Below, in pieces: positions 1 through 13,894 of a stretch of 64,000 nt of DNA. The DNA lies in assembly GCF_016086655.4 (NCBI RefSeq), contig NC_092584.1, positions 9,413,907 through 9,477,906 of the forward strand, written 5' to 3'. Every line of letters starts with the position of its first letter. Within the stretch, counting starts at the first letter, position 1. This stretch comes from Lepeophtheirus salmonis (lineage: Eukaryota; Arthropoda; Copepoda; Siphonostomatoida; Caligidae). The position numbers were made by a program, and so were the translations under genes. The notes beneath the pieces were generated by a model. The model was given only the letters and a program-made list of their open reading frames with translations, made no database searches and was not told where the DNA came from.

Positions 1-590
1 GCACACCCAAGCGCGCAAAATAACTCCATAGATAATTATGCTAGAGGAGAGCTCGAGGGTCATAAAAATTAGCTACTAGCCAACAAGACCAGGCATTTTT
101 TTTCCTTTTAGCCCTATGAAAATTTACTAGGCCAGAATACCACAAAACCCCTTCTACAATAACGTTTTGTCCAATCAGAAACAAGATTGCAAAGCACTAT
201 ACGAATATGTTAAATTGATCAACTGGTTCCAAAAATTGAAATATACAGAGTGGTCTTCAATTAAAAATGTCAGTTTTTTTGTTTTTTTTAACATTTCCTC
301 AACAAAAAGGGAAAATAATATTTATAATTTGTCTTTTAGAAATATGTTTAACTTAAAAATTGGCCATAATATTTGTTTTCAACGTCTATTGAACGTATGA
401 GACGTTGACGCGAGGTAATACTCATTATTTGAACCCACAAAAGACCTATGCCATGTTCAATGGAAATTTGAAGAAATTTAAACCTCAATATCTTGGTGAT
501 CCTATTTATGAAAGTATGCTCATTAGATAAGGCCTACAAAACTGCATAAGAAAAAAAAAAACAATGTTTAAGGTATCCTCTAAATACGAA

Positions 591-1007
591 CGACGTACAA
601 CCATTATTGTTTGCTTCCGTGCCAGGCGCACGTCCAAGGAGATTAGTGAGTCTACGAAACTAACCAAATTAACTGTTTATGATGTTACGAAGGCATTTAA
701 AGAGTAAGGAATGGGTAAGGAATGCCTGCAAGGAAGACTCAAGATCGATCCGAGATCAAAAAATGCACTCCATACTATCTGAAGCAAACTAGGAAAGAAA
801 TGTGGGCTCTAGCTACCAGGATCTGAACTTCTTGGAGTACTATGTGTCGAGAATCTCGGAGAGAAAGAGCACAATGAACGTGTTCCAAACACTTTTGACT
901 CCTTGCAAGCCTCCATTGTCAAGGCAGTGCCCAACATGGACAAGGAGTTCTTCATCAAGGCCTTTTCCATATTCAGGGCTAGGTTGGAAGCTGTATTTGA
1001 GGCTTGA
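591..1007 (+). pseudogene. Decayed Tc1/mariner-type transposase, internally deleted
   Basis: 591-705 reads as an N-terminal helix-turn-helix-like segment (RRTSKEISESTKLTKLTVYD) ending in a stop. 808-1007 resembles a transposase C-terminus: YQDLNFLEYYV corresponds to the usual SPDLNPLDYYV, and after a frameshift near 893 comes ASIVKAVPNMDKEFFIKAFS and RARLEAVFEA before a stop. The middle, including the first catalytic Asp, is missing. Nonfunctional. Confidence 0.7.
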
Positions 1008-1816
1008 GTGATTGACTTCACTTCTATGGACCTTGTCATGACTCAGCAAAAGATTTGTGAATTTCTTAATTAATTTTGTGAAAATAAGAATTATATAGGA
1101 GTACATTATCCTTAAAGTGTGGGATTTAAAATCCTCCCCACCCTGTAAATACAGATATAAAAAACGAACATTAAAAAATTGATTTCACTTATCATCTGAC
1201 TAGTATATTGAACATCCATCATACGGTTATAACAATATTACATACAAACATTCAATAGAAATAAAAATAAGTTTACTATCATCAGTGTGAAAAAACAGAT
1301 TATCTTTACAAAAAAAAAAAAAATACTTTTACGTGAAAAGAAACTTTGTTACTTTGGAACAAGGATAAAAGAACATTTCACTTGATTTTTTCTCTCTACA
1401 TGTTTTTGTCCTTCTGTCATCAACATCATTATTGAGATAACAATGAGATCCGACATCATAGGTGACTACGTGGATAGGCTCAAAGAAGAAGAAAATAAAT
1501 GGTTGGTTGTTTGTTAAAGCATTGGGCAATGAGTGCTAGGGAAGACCAGGAGCACATGTGCAAATCGTAGGGACGCAACAATTCATATAATAATATTAAT
1601 TTGGGTATATAAATTGACGATAATTCGTTGAATAATATCAATGTAATCTACAATAAATTTTGAGGGAAATCACCTCAAAAAAAAACTTGACAAGGTGGAA
1701 ATTTATTTATATTCAATAAATCCCAAAAAGTGTTAAAAAGTAGCCCATGGCCACTTTATAAAATACGTACGTAAGTAGGAAGGGGAAAGGGGTTTTAAAA
1801 TTGCGAACACAAGCTA

Positions 1817-2439
1817 TACTGAGTGGTCCATTCAAATCTGAACATTTTTTAGAATTTTAAACCTCAATAAGATATACTTTATATATTAACAACAGAACTT
1901 TTTATAAAAATAATACTTTAAATAGATGTGTGTCTGAACTCTCTTAATCAAAGGGTCAAAAAAGAGTTTAAATGAACTCAAAAAGTCTTGTAACGGAGAA
2001 GATGGGGTTTTTTTTAATCCCTGGTGTCAACAGTGGCCTGTCCACCCACACAAAGCCTTTTCCCCGACTTTTTTTAATAGCTGTCTGGTGTGAAACTCTG
2101 AGATCTCTTGCATCCCTTCATGACTTGAAGGGCCGTTTTATTTAACTTCTTCGGATCCTGTTTGGCTTTTTGGAAATAGCCCTTCCTCCTCTTTAACGTT
2201 TCGTACTTGTTGACGCCGTAAACGATGGTCCTGGAGACGACACACTACTTGGAATTTTGAATGGAAATTCGCCGATCACGTTCAAGTGTCATTTTCTCTA
2301 CTTTTGCGTTAGTTAGAGAGCTCAAGTTCCTTTCGTTTTGTAACTAATTACTTATGCTGAAGTACATCAAAATATGAATGAATTTCAATCACTTAACCCT
2401 CAATTAATAAGTGATTAGACTTAAATGTACCACCCAGTA
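1817..2439 (-). mobile_element. Mariner-type element remnant with terminal inverted repeats
   Basis: The left end TACTGAGTGGTCCATTCAAA (1817) and the reverse complement of the right end, TACTGGGTGGTACATTTAAG (2439), agree at most positions over about 25 bp. Between them the minus strand has an ATG at 2291 and a broken HTH-like N-terminal coding remnant (MTLERDRRI, later RTIVYGVNKYETLKRRKGYF). At 623 bp it is too short for a full transposase, so this is an internally deleted copy. Confidence 0.65.
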
Positions 2440-5400
2440 GGAGGGTTTTTGCGATTGCGTATGCAAGTTATTATAAATGACGTGCATTATGCGTACCAAA
2501 TGCAAATTTGTGGAAGGAACGGCGAGAAAAGTCGAAAAAGTTGATTGTATACATTGTGCATGGCTCCTTGAACCAATATTGTATCGAGAGTAATTGGAAT
2601 GAGTAAAGATCAGTGATTCTCAATCTTTTCATCCCTGCAGAGCCCCTATGTGTATTTCCTTAGGGAACATTTAATTTTGAACGAATATTTGGACATAGGA
2701 TATTTTTATTGTATACTTTAAGAATTAAAATTCTTCGGAATTTTTGATATCGTTTTTAGAAAGGATATTTTATTAATGAAATCAACTGACTGTATGTCCA
2801 AGAAAACTTTAGAATCTCGTCTCTAAAATGAAACCATGCCCATCTCCCTACTATTTCTGTAGTCAAATTGCTACGCATTATAAAAAAAGGAAGTTTTGTT
2901 CCCATACCCTCTACTATTCCGACCTATTAATCGAGAAAACGCTGTGTTTTTTATTTTTGCAGCTTACAATCAATCCTCCACGTAATGATTGTAAAAACTA
3001 AGTACATTGTAATGTCAAAAGAAAACAATTTACGTATTTGTCCTCATAAAGAAAGAGAGAGAGCTGATCAGGGGGAGGAGTAGTCCGCCAAAAAGGGAGG
3101 GAAGGGGAGAAGGTTAGTAAACTAACTTCTGTTTGCCGTATTTGTTCGTATATCCTTATTTATTTATTTTTTTTTCATTCTCGTCCTCTTCATATTAGTT
3201 AAGGATTACAAAGAACATAAAAATATATAATTTATAAACGTAATTAAACTTTTTTATAGCCTTCGTTAAAGAAGAAAAAAAACGACAATAAAACTCTTCA
3301 AATTGAATAGCGAGTCCCTTTTCATCATGACTCCACGACAACTAACCTAAGGGATGAGAGATAGAGCAGTTTGTTTTCCCAAAAAAAAGTAAAAAATCGA
3401 TTAGGACTTGTGCAAAAAGTTGCCACTTTCCAAACCACCAATACAAAATGGCATTGACCTATAATGTCTTTTGAATGCCACACTCATCTTGATCAAAGTT
3501 TGAAAAAAAGGCACCGAGTCGTTAATAGGTCAATGAATATTAGATAAAACGTTATTTTGCATTTTACACTTTTGATAGACATTAAGATAATCTACAACAA
3601 ATATTACAAAAGTTATTTTCTAAAGTTCTCCTATCGATCAAAAAGAGAGTAGATGTTTCCTTTATATTAAAATTTCCTTACGTCATTCTTTCCTTTTTAT
3701 TTCCTTTAAAAGGGGGCTTTAGATACTAAATTTGCAAATATTTATAAATCTTTTAAGCAAAAAATAATAATGATACTGTATTGTGATCGTTAATGACATG
3801 TTGTATAGGTCATATTACTTACACTACTCATAGTATCCATTTTTGCACTTGATTTTTCCATCTCTTGTAGCCTTTCATTTCTACACTTTACTGCTTGTTG
3901 GTTCTTTCTCTAATGAATGAATGAATCATTTTCATCAAAACCTCAGCTTAAAATCACATTGATTGATGTATCTCAATTTGTTCCAAAGTGGTTGTGTACA
4001 TTTTGTGATAACTTGACCTCTCAAAAGATAACTTACTGTGAGCATAAATAATCTTCCTACCTAGTTAAATCAATATCATTTGGTAACTTTTGACGTTATC
4101 CTGGTCATCAACAGACAAAAAACAGAGGCATAACATTGCTAATATATTTCATCATTTTTCTCCTTATCAAACCGATTTTATTCAAATAAAGTATTATTTT
4201 GCATTAAACACTTTTAATGGACATTTTATTAATCTACAACAAGAATTTCTAACATTATTTGATAAAGTCCCTTTGTCAAGTAAAAAGTGGATAGATGTGC
4301 CCTATATATTTAATATATAAATGTCCTTACGTCTTTTCCCCTTTTTTGAGAAAATATTCGCGGCAAAATTACCGATAAAAAATATAGTCATTTCAGGAGA
4401 CATCTTGGCCACTCTCATTTGTTGGCACCTCCATGGCATCCACTACCTTCCTTGTTGCCGTTATTATTTTCCAAGAGGATTATAAGAAGAAAATGAAGGC
4501 AATATATTCGTGATATTTACTTCCGCCAATAAAGTTGACCGTGGGTAATGTTTTGTCTCTGCTTGTTTGTTAGTCACCAGGATTAGGCCAAAAGTTATTC
4601 ATCCATCGGGGTCTATCAGGAAACATATTCAAGTACAGAGCTCAAACTACTCTCATTATGTACGTTACATAAAGATGTTTCATATAGCAAAAAAACCAAT
4701 TGATGATTAAATGACCATAGGTGGAGATTGACGGTCTTCAGACGGTGCATTCTTGTAACCTAGGTTATGCTTTGGCCAATGTTTGTTTGATTGTTGGTTA
4801 ATCATTAAGATTATGCCAAAATTTACAAATGATCAAACTTGGTAGACAGATTATAAATGGTAAGAGGGCATCAAATTTTGAGAGGTCAAAGGTCAATCCC
4901 ATCTATATAGTAAAGCAGATCAGGATGCAACAATAAAGCTCAAACATTTCATATAAATACATAAAAAGGACGTGGAAAATCTCCTTGGGGACAATAGGGG
5001 ACAACAAACCATCCTAAGTTGAGCCCCTTCTTCTCCTTGGATACAAAATAAGTATTTATTGTCGTTGTTTGTGCAGAAATAATTAGAAAAATTATCTAGG
5101 TATACAAATTACTTTGAGGAGATTCCTCACTTCCTTTATTGAATATAATAGAGTAATAATATCTATAGAGAGTACAATTATTTGAATCGTCTCTCTGGAA
5201 TGTCAAGGAACACGCTTAATTGTTTTTTTCTTCAGCTTTCAAGAAATATGTTCGTACCATCAAAGTATGTAGAAGCTATATTTATCATAATTTGACGCCT
5301 CCTGTCTGCAAAAAACAAAACAAACTAACTTACTACACTCATATTGTTATTAATAGTTTAAAATTTCACACAGATTCTCGGCATTACTCATGTCTGGAGT

Positions 5401-7290
5401 GGAATTTCTCACGTTGTATTTTTTTTTTACAAACACGTGATTGATTGATGTTTCCAATAGAAAAATGAGGACGTCAACGGAAGGTGAAGTCCGGGTCACA
5501 TCTTTGGTTTCATTATTATTTGTGTAGTTGTATGCTGTGTACAAATTGTAACTTTTATAAGAAAACTGTACAAGATGCAACTCAAAAAAAGATGAATTAT
5601 TTTAACAGAATGAAGGGCTTAGAGTATTTCTTGATATGGGATAATATTATAAGTAAATATTTTAATTTATTCAATGACATATTGATAATAAAAGTATTAT
5701 GTGTCCCATTGTAAAATTCAAATGCTCAAAGTTATCCATCAATGATAGCATCCTATGGTTTTAATTCCTCTTTCCGTTTACAAATTATACAAAAGTGATT
5801 GAACGCATCAGTTAGAAGTAAAATCTGTGAACTTCAGATAATTTACTTCGTTATTTTTTTTGTTTCTTCGTGTTTATATGAAATTGAAATACATTTTAGA
5901 GAAGTAAATCCATAAATTTCTCATGGCATTATTACATTAATTTGCATGTAAAATGTATAATTTTAACACACCATACGAAGAGTCTAAACATAGGGTTGGT
6001 GGGTGGGGTAAGTCGTTCACCTTCGAAAGGTGTTAAACGGGATAACATAACAACCATATTCTCTGACAATAATGACGAAGATACGTTCCAGAAACAACAT
6101 ATATTAACCAGGGGTTTACCAATGCATCACGATGGGAAATAGCCATCTTTTTAAGTATCAGAAACAGTTCATTATATCTGTCTCTTACTTATTTATATAC
6201 ATTATTAAACAAACAAAACTTCTAACTTTACTCATTCAAATGATCAACCAATCAATAAGAGTGAGGACCATTTTTTAGACTGACCTAGATTTAAGACTAG
6301 GGGCTCCTACTTCTAGGGCCCCCAGATAAAACTATTTTATTTAAATTTATATTTCAACAGATACTACGTGCAATAATAATAACCTGTATAACTTAATTCA
6401 GGTACACCTATTCAGAATAAAAGTTTATTCCGTAGTGCAAGCAATATATTTATTAGGGATCCAGGAATAAATTGACAGATGAGGACAAAGAGAAACTAAC
6501 TTATTAAATAATTTTCTTTCCAAATTATTTACAACTGATTATGATCATAATTTTGATTGATTTATTTATTACTTTTCTCGTCAAGTCCAAATTAATACAA
6601 AGTTAAACATTAAACAAAGTAAATCATTTTTGTATTTGTTTAGGTAATTCCTTTATACGTAATATGTATAAACGAGGAATCGCTATCGGAATCGCTCATG
6701 AAAATGGCATCGGTAGATCTCTGATATAAACAAAATTTGCCTACCCTTGTGTTGTTGCCGTACCAGCTTACTTTTTCGTGTAATTTGGAACAATGGAGCA
6801 TTAACTGATAAATCCAAATTATATTTATATAATATGTAATTTATATAAACCATCCAATAATTACAGAAAATAAAATACCAGACACATTCACCATTTTAAA
6901 ATTATTTACTTATTTATAGTTTCTGGTTATTTTTATGTTTTTTTTTTAATGATCATCTTACCCTCAACCAACCGTGATCAACTCACATCAGTCATTGGAC
7001 AAATTGAGCATTTAGTACAGAGTTGTTATATATATGGCAAATTTTTTTATATGATTATATTGATTGTAACAGGCTAGAGATATTTGTCTATTAATATTTT
7101 AATGAAGAAAAAAAATAATGATATAGAAACAAGAGATATGTGAACATGCTTTTAAAGACCTTTTCAAATTATACTGGTCTCCCTACATAATAAAGGCGTC
7201 ATTTTAATTGCTAAAAATGAAATAAGCAATTAAAATTTACGATTTGAAATCGTAGTGAGACAAAGAAGTTGTAGTTTGCCCAGAAATTCA
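2440..7290. other. Gene-free AT-rich region with a diverged duplication
   Basis: No coding region recognised. 3545-3700 and 4185-4345 are diverged copies of one sequence (shared TTATTTTGCATT, CACTTTTGATAGACATT and TTCCTTACGTC landmarks). 4560-4930 contains a repeat with TGTTTGTTAGTCACCAGGATTA and TTTTGAGAGGTCAAAGGTCA, found again near 17760-17825. Confidence 0.55.
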
Positions 7291-8378
7291 GAGGGGTCCG
7301 CAGGGGGTTGGCTGAAGAGGCTCTGCCCTTAAGGAATTTTTACTTTTTCCAAAAAATGTCATATTTTAAATATTTTTGGATATTTATATTACACTTAAAT
7401 ACATACTAGAGACATAGTGTAAATAGATCAGCTCAATTAATAGTTGATGATTCATTATTCAAAATGACTCATCTTGTAAATAAATGATTTTTAACTTGTA
7501 CACAACTGATACAAAATGATAGTTTGTACAGCGTTCTTTCCACAGTTAGTGTGGTGTCATCAGTCATCTCTCATCACTAACTCACAACTGCCTTTAAGAT
7601 AAATAGAATTAGCTCAAAAAAGGAAATGTTACAACAAGCATAAATAACGAGACGAATGGCGTCTCGTACTAGTGTACTGTGAGAGAGAGGATGTCAAGCA
7701 GTTCTTCTTCATCACATTGATTAGATAGGAAATGTCGAATATCTACCTATGATATGTGTATGTAGAAAGGAAGTACATATTATTATCTGGTACTTTGAAC
7801 CATTAAGCACATTTTTGGCACGTTTCTACTCTGCAAATTACTTAAATGCATAGGAGTGATGATTCATTCTCCATTTGATTACATGTCTACTACTAACCTT
7901 TAATGCCTTCTTATGCCCATCCTTTCTTTCTTGCCACTCTGTAAATTACTATATTAAAGTAGTTTATAGAATAAATGTATATATTTGCTCTGGTTTTCCT
8001 CCTGCATTGAATAGCTCACACTGACATAAATAAAATTACTTATGGTTTGAGGCATATTATGTAATATACAATTGTATTCGAGACCAAATCCGGTACGTGT
8101 GTTCATGCTTTTTGATCAATTCAAGTCCAAAAAAATAGTTTGAGTAGAGATAAGACGGGTCTTGGACCTGGATCCAAAGTACCCAGGTACGGTATAAGTA
8201 AAACTTTTTTAATATTATGATTTTATTAATCTCAAAAATTCCTATTGTTTACAGAAAATGACTTTTTTTTTTTTTAAATTAAATTAAATTTTAAATAATA
8301 AATGTTCTTGTTAAAAAAAAAATCCTTTATTTGAGGGGGGCTAAAGACCCTCCAACCCTTTCTCTGCGGACGCCCCTA
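7291..8378. repeat. Inverted pair of CAGGGGCGTCCGC-type ends
   Basis: A plus-oriented end at 7291 (GAGGGGTCCGCAGGGGG) and a minus-oriented end finishing at 8378 (CTGCGGACGCCCCTAG) face each other about 1.1 kb apart, both followed inward by TTTTT/AAAAA-rich sequence. They could bound one element or be two solo copies. The interior holds no recognisable ORF. Confidence 0.4.
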
Positions 8379-10030
8379 GATATCTATTTTTTTTTTCTTT
8401 ATTTCTCTAATATCAAATATCTTTTTTTTAACAAATAAAAAATGGGCCTTTCATTTTCTTAACTTTTATCTGTATTTCAGCGGAACCCCAGAAATCAACC
8501 GCTTCATTTGAAGCTCACAGCAAAATGGTGATAATACTTCACAATCCAAGTCCACCAATGATTCGAGTACTATATTTAAAAAAAAGTGATTTAAAAATAA
8601 ATCTTTTTATAAACTATAAATTTTTGAGCTTACCTCACCAAAGAAGAACCCTAGTCACGGCCGTGAAGACCGGACTCGAATGCTATAGCACGTCTGGTGC
8701 ATAGTATTTCATGTCTATGTAAATTGCATATTAATTATTTGATAATTCTAAGACTGCAAGAAAAAAAAAAAAAAGTCATAATATGCATATCTGCATTAAA
8801 TAAATAAACACACACACGACAAAGTTACCTCGTTCATAAATTGCAATATATACAAATGCTTATTCATTATCTAGTTCGCTATAGTTATATTTGGTATATA
8901 CAGAGTGTTTCAGCAAAAATTGCGTGTTTGTATTTATAGACGTAATATTCACAATGATGTCCTCAAATTCTAGCCTTGATCAGAACCTGAACTCTGGGCC
9001 TAAGCCTGGCACAAGCCTCAATGAGAGTATACTCAATATATTTGATCCAAATCTATATTCTATAGTGTGTCCTTAACTACGTTCCTTGATTACAACCTGA
9101 CCTTTGGCCTCAATGTTAGTATCCCTAAGATATTTGATCCAGCCCTTGGTAGTAATAACCATAGGTGCGAAAATGTACTTAAAGCTTGTGAAGGATTGAA
9201 CTGGACTAGACTGAGACAGAGCTGGACGGAATTGCAGTATTCAGTCCTAAATAAGAACTTGCACTACACAAAAGTATCCCTGAGCATTGCCAAGAATCGA
9301 GCCTGTCTTACTCCTAGAGCAGTTTCTTTTATCCATTGACAATAAGTATTACATTGTATTTGACGGTTTTTATGATAATTTTAAAAGGGAACAGTTATTG
9401 AGTATTTAGCCTATTTTACAAATATCAAACATTTTAATCGGACATTTTTATAAATGCACTCTGTAGTGTATATACTATTATCGTCATTAAATAAACCAAA
9501 AATATAGTTATTTATGCTGGATTTCCTTGAAATGAGTAAAACTACTTTTTAACACTTTTTGCATAGGAAATAATATGTTTTTTCTAACTCTCGAATGTTG
9601 AAAGGATCTTAATTAAAAATTTTAATTAAAAACCAGGCGAGTGGTTTATTTATATACCTATATATAAAAAGTCTAGACAAAATCGTAGGGATCTATTGAT
9701 CCCCAAAAACTTTGACTTCCCGTCTGGTCCGGTCCATAATCTAAAGGATGCGCCCGAATGGGACACAAAATTTGTCCTCATTGAAATTGAATCTACTAAA
9801 TGACGTCATTATTATGTATAACTACTAATGTCCTTCATTATAGATCAATCTCGACCATCATGGGGCCTTATTTTTGTAAGATCAATACATACTTCAACTG
9901 TATCTGAATTAAAAATAGAGGAATTCCTTTACATTAGAAATAAATTTCGGACTATCCACTTCTGATTACGGACTTTTAGGAATTGGCAAAATATGGTTCA
10001 GACGGTGGCCCTACGGTCTTGAACCTAGAA
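8379..10030. other. Gene-free stretch with two diverged ~100-bp repeats
   Basis: 8960-9065 and 9070-9160 share CTTGAT..AACCTGA, GGCCT.A and ATATTTGATCCA landmarks, giving parallel overlapping ORFs (SILNIFDPNL against SIPKIFDPAL). I regard this as a repeat, not a gene. Confidence 0.4.
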
Positions 10031-10050
10031 CGATTCCACCTCTAGTTTAG

Positions 10051-10460
10051 ACTGACCTTCAGACACCACACATAATTCATACTAAAAGTTCGAAGGACCG
10101 GTTTCAAGGACTGATAGGGACTGTCCTAAGATTGGACTTGCGTGATCAAAATAAATAAGGAGTGAAATATCACAATCAATGCAAGTTTAGACTCTAAACA
10201 TAGAATCATTTGCATGATAAATTTGGAGTAATTTTGTTCCTCTGCTCACTGACCTTCACACACCACACAAAAGTGATAATGACAGTCCGAAGGATCAGTT
10301 CTATGACTAGACTTTAGTGAAACGAATAAAGGAATGACATAATACTATGAATGCGAGTTTAGACTCTAAAAATGGAATCATTTTCATGATAAATTTAGAG
10401 TAATTTCGTTCATGAAACAGCCTCTGCTCACTGACCTTCACACACCACACAAAAGTAATT
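10051..10460. repeat. Diverged tandem repeat, period about 180-196 bp
   Basis: ACTGACCTTCACACACCACA or close variants occur at 10051, 10247 and 10429. Between them GCAAGTTTAGACTCTAAA and GCATGATAAATTTGGAGTAA recur. About two units are visible plus a partial third. Confidence 0.75.
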
Positions 10461-10879
10461 CACCACATGTATGAACATAACTTACATAGATAGAAACGAT
10501 ACTTCCTCAAAAGAATAATGGATTCATATTAGGAGAGAAATATGTATCTCTCACACAACATTTCCTTCAAGGACATTCAATTACACAATATATTTACGAA
10601 CCATCTATCAAACGCAATAAGCACTTACTACAAGATAGAAATATTACTTGATCAGAAAAGTACCTCAAAGAATGCTCCGGCTCAATGAGTATCAATTTAA
10701 TTATACTTTTTATGGTTTTGTGTAACTTTGCTGAGAATATTTTGGCGCCGGTAATCTTGGCTCGAAGAGACATGTTACATATTCGCCTCTTTTTTATGCT
10801 TGTAAATTATCAGTTAACACCAACTTGTGGAAAACATTTCTTTTTATTTGCTCATGGTCATTCCGAGGTTTAAGCAAAA

Positions 10880-11345
10880 TATTAATTAAGCAAATTTTTC
10901 CTTCTTTCCAAAAAAAAAACTTATTATTGTTGTAATTTTTTTCGCCAAAAATTAAATTTTTGAATTTTTTTTCCAAACAATTTGATGTGAAACATTTTTC
11001 TCCAACAAATTTAATAATGGAAAATTTCATTTATAATTATTTTTTCCTACATATTTAATTTTCTGTGAAAAGCTATGGACTTTCAAAAATTTAGTTTTAT
11101 TTGAATAGCTGTGGATTACAGAAACTATTTTCAAAAAATGTAATATGTTATTTTCTTTTCTCAAAAAATTTAATGTTTGCAATTTCATTTGGGAATTTTT
11201 TTTCAAAATATTTTTAATTATCTTTGAATAGCAACAGATTAGTCAAAAAACATCCAAAAAATTTAATTTTTTGTGAATAACTATGGATTTTCGATTTTTT
11301 TCTTCAAAAATTTTTAATTTATGGTTGTTTTTGGTTTTTTAAACC
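10880..11345. repeat. A/T-rich interspersed repeat (GAATAGCTATGGATTTT type)
   Basis: Repeated modules such as TTTGAATAGCTGTGGATTAC and AAAAAATTTAATTTTTTGTG. The same modules form the body of the elements with CAGGGGCGTCCGC ends elsewhere in the window. No clear terminus here. Confidence 0.6.
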
Positions 11346-11736
11346 TACAAACCAAGCCTCTCTCCCCCCCACCTTTCCCCCCACCGAAAAAATAAATATA
11401 TATTGCCCCAAAAATAAGCACTTTGTCTCGACGCAGTATTACTCTAAAACACAAACTTGACCCAGCTCGGAATTTTTACTTGAATCCAACACTATTATTG
11501 ATGAACATATAGAATCATCTTTTTATCAGTATAACCTTCTTCCTCTAGTCCTTTTTTGGCCTCACATAGGCCATTTTTATCTCCTTCTATTAGAAGTAGT
11601 ATGTAGATGAATGCACTTAAAAACTTTACTACCGTGTGCAAAGTGGAAATGTGAACAATCTATACAAAAACGTGCCTACCGGGTGCGAAGTGGAAATGTG
11701 AACAATTAAAACTTTTATCTTGGATGAAATATATTT

Positions 11737-11970
11737 CTATATATTTGGAGACGACATCTCTTCCCAGTGTTCGTTTACTGTGGTCTTCATGGCCATGATG
11801 TTTTCATACCTAAGGGTACAGGCACTGGACTCTACACGCGATGTGTAGTCGAAAGGGTTGACGTCAGGTGAATAGGTGGTCATATTTTTTATGGGCAGAA
11901 GTTGATGTTTTTGTTCAATCACCTTTGGGCAGCATAGACAGGTGTGGGCAGGAGAACCGTCTTTTTGCAT
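11737..11970 (-). pseudogene. Mariner-type transposase C-terminal fragment
   Basis: The minus strand reads MQKDGSPAHTCLCCPKVIEQ, then TTYSPDVNPFDYTSRVESSA, matching the Tc1/mariner QQDGAPAHT and SPDLNPLD blocks with the second and third catalytic acids present. About 36 residues separate the two Asp residues, near the DD37D arrangement of maT-type elements (inference). Truncated exactly where the short element at 11971 begins, so it is probably broken by that insertion. Confidence 0.75.
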
Positions 11971-12128
11971 AGGGGCATCGGCAGGATTTAAAGAATTATC
12001 CCTTTATGTTTTTCTTCCAAATCAATCTTCTTCTTTTTTTTTTTTTTTTTTTTTTTTTTGTCAATACCAAAATTATTTCCATTTAGATGAGGGGCTACAT
12101 CCCATTGCCCCCTGCGGACGCCCCTGGA
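11971..12128. mobile_element. Short inverted-repeat element with both ends, inside/next to a mariner remnant
   Basis: The left end AGGGGCATCGGCAGG at 11971 and the reverse complement of the right end CAGGGGCGTCCGCAGG at 12127 are alike. A T run of roughly 30 lies inside. About 157 bp; no ORF. No clear target duplication seen. Confidence 0.6.
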
Positions 12129-13890
12129 TCTTCATCCGAGGGTAAAGTTCAGACGTAATTTCTTAATAACTATAAAAAAAAAATGAAATTTCTATAGAGT
12201 CGTATGAAATGTTCACCAGAACCTCTCAATTAGCCAATAATCTAGTATTCAGATTTCAAAGTCGCACTCGGTAGATATAACCTCAAACATACCCTGAAGA
12301 CGTTTATCATTAAAGGTCAAATCATTAAGTGACGATCCATTTTTGTTATTATGGTAAAAAGAAAAAAAAATCCTCTGTGTATAGAGGAGTTTTTCGTTTT
12401 CTTTTAGATAAATTGATAAGGCTCTTAGGTTAAACGTATGCGTATATACCAAGTTATTATTCAATGCACGCTGAAATTAAGAAACTTTTGATAAGGGCTT
12501 ATCGCTGTATGCACTTTTGGAAGAAATGTCAACTAAAAGGAGAAGGCAGGAGGGGGACTTGCCAAGCCTTCCTACTTTTTATAATACATAAGTGTATGTA
12601 CTATATATATCCATTTAAAAGATCAATTTTACACAAATAGTATATAATCCCCGTCAATACAGAAACAAGCTGGAATGATATTTCTCCAAATTAAGTCAAA
12701 ATTACTTTATTACTCTTCAAATAATAATTACTGTCCATTTCTTTTGATCAATTTTCCGGATTAATCTTACGGAGACGTTATAAAATTACACTTAAAGCAG
12801 ACATAAATCATTGTGAGAATCAAAGTAGTTAGAAATTGGATAGATTTGATGGTTGAAGTGCTGCATCAGGTACGAATTAAGTCTCATAACTCTAACTAAT
12901 ATTTTAAACTATCGTTAATATCCTGGAGTATACGTCCTATTGCCAAAAATTGGAATACAAAGCCAATAATAATTGATCAAATATGTCTATAAAAGATTGA
13001 AGTTAGTGTATATATATATAGCAGACGTGGGAACAAGTCCTTAACCTTTCTGTCCAAGTTGATTCTCAAGTCTTTACACACAAGTCCAAGTCCTTGAATA
13101 TTCCTCAGTTTTGTTTGACTTTGACAAACCCTGGCTTAAGATATGTATTAGGGCCCTGACAAGGTTAGTAGGGAACATGGATCTATAATCCACCACATCC
13201 CTTCCCTCTTGTAGTTATACTGTCTAGTGCCTTTAACCACTTTCCCAGATCCAAAAGAAGCCCTTAGCTATTTGGACAAAGATACAAATGTATCCCCCTG
13301 AGACTTATTGATTAAAGCTAATGTATTGATTATTATTTATACGTAATGTATTTTATTTATATATTCAATACAGGAACAAAAAAACAATAAAAGAGACCGA
13401 TAAGTAATATATTGCATTCTTGGTTCGACTTTGTTGGTTCCGGACCTAGCGGTTCAAGAACTGGGCCAGCCCGACCAATAAGGACACAGCTTTGCTAATG
13501 TGTACAAACATTGTTTATATAATAAACGATCTCAGTGAGTAAAAACATACATAACTTTATATAAGAAACATAAAGATGTTTTGTAATATACACAATCTAA
13601 TGTAATCTACATAAGAAAATAATATTATATAGTTCATAATCGGTTTATGACCTCAAATAAATTCATAATATAATTTACATTATAATTCATTGTTGTCAAT
13701 CTGTCTAACAATGATTATATTCACAGGATCATAAATAATATCTTCAAACAAAAACACTACAAGATTCAACTCTATAAAATGAAGTTGAGATACACGTAAC
13801 TATGTAGGGAAGCCCGGGGATAAGAGTTGCAACCAGGGCTGTGGGTTCGCTGAAGTTTCATGGCAAGCCATAGTTTGACTTGAAATTCAA
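12129..13890. other. Gene-free AT-rich stretch
   Basis: Contains a repeat at about 12690-12895 (TTTTCCGGATTAATCTTACG, GAATTAAGTCTCATA) with a diverged copy in ASAP intron 1 (32600-32760), and a CAAGTC-rich segment at 13020-13110 with relatives at 14985-15240. No coding region recognised. Confidence 0.5.
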
Positions 13891-13894
13891 TTCA

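Noticed and set aside
8891..9339. Two overlapping ORFs with similar IFDP segments, initially considered a gene
   Set aside because: The similarity is explained by two diverged DNA repeat units; no homologue recognised and frames differ.
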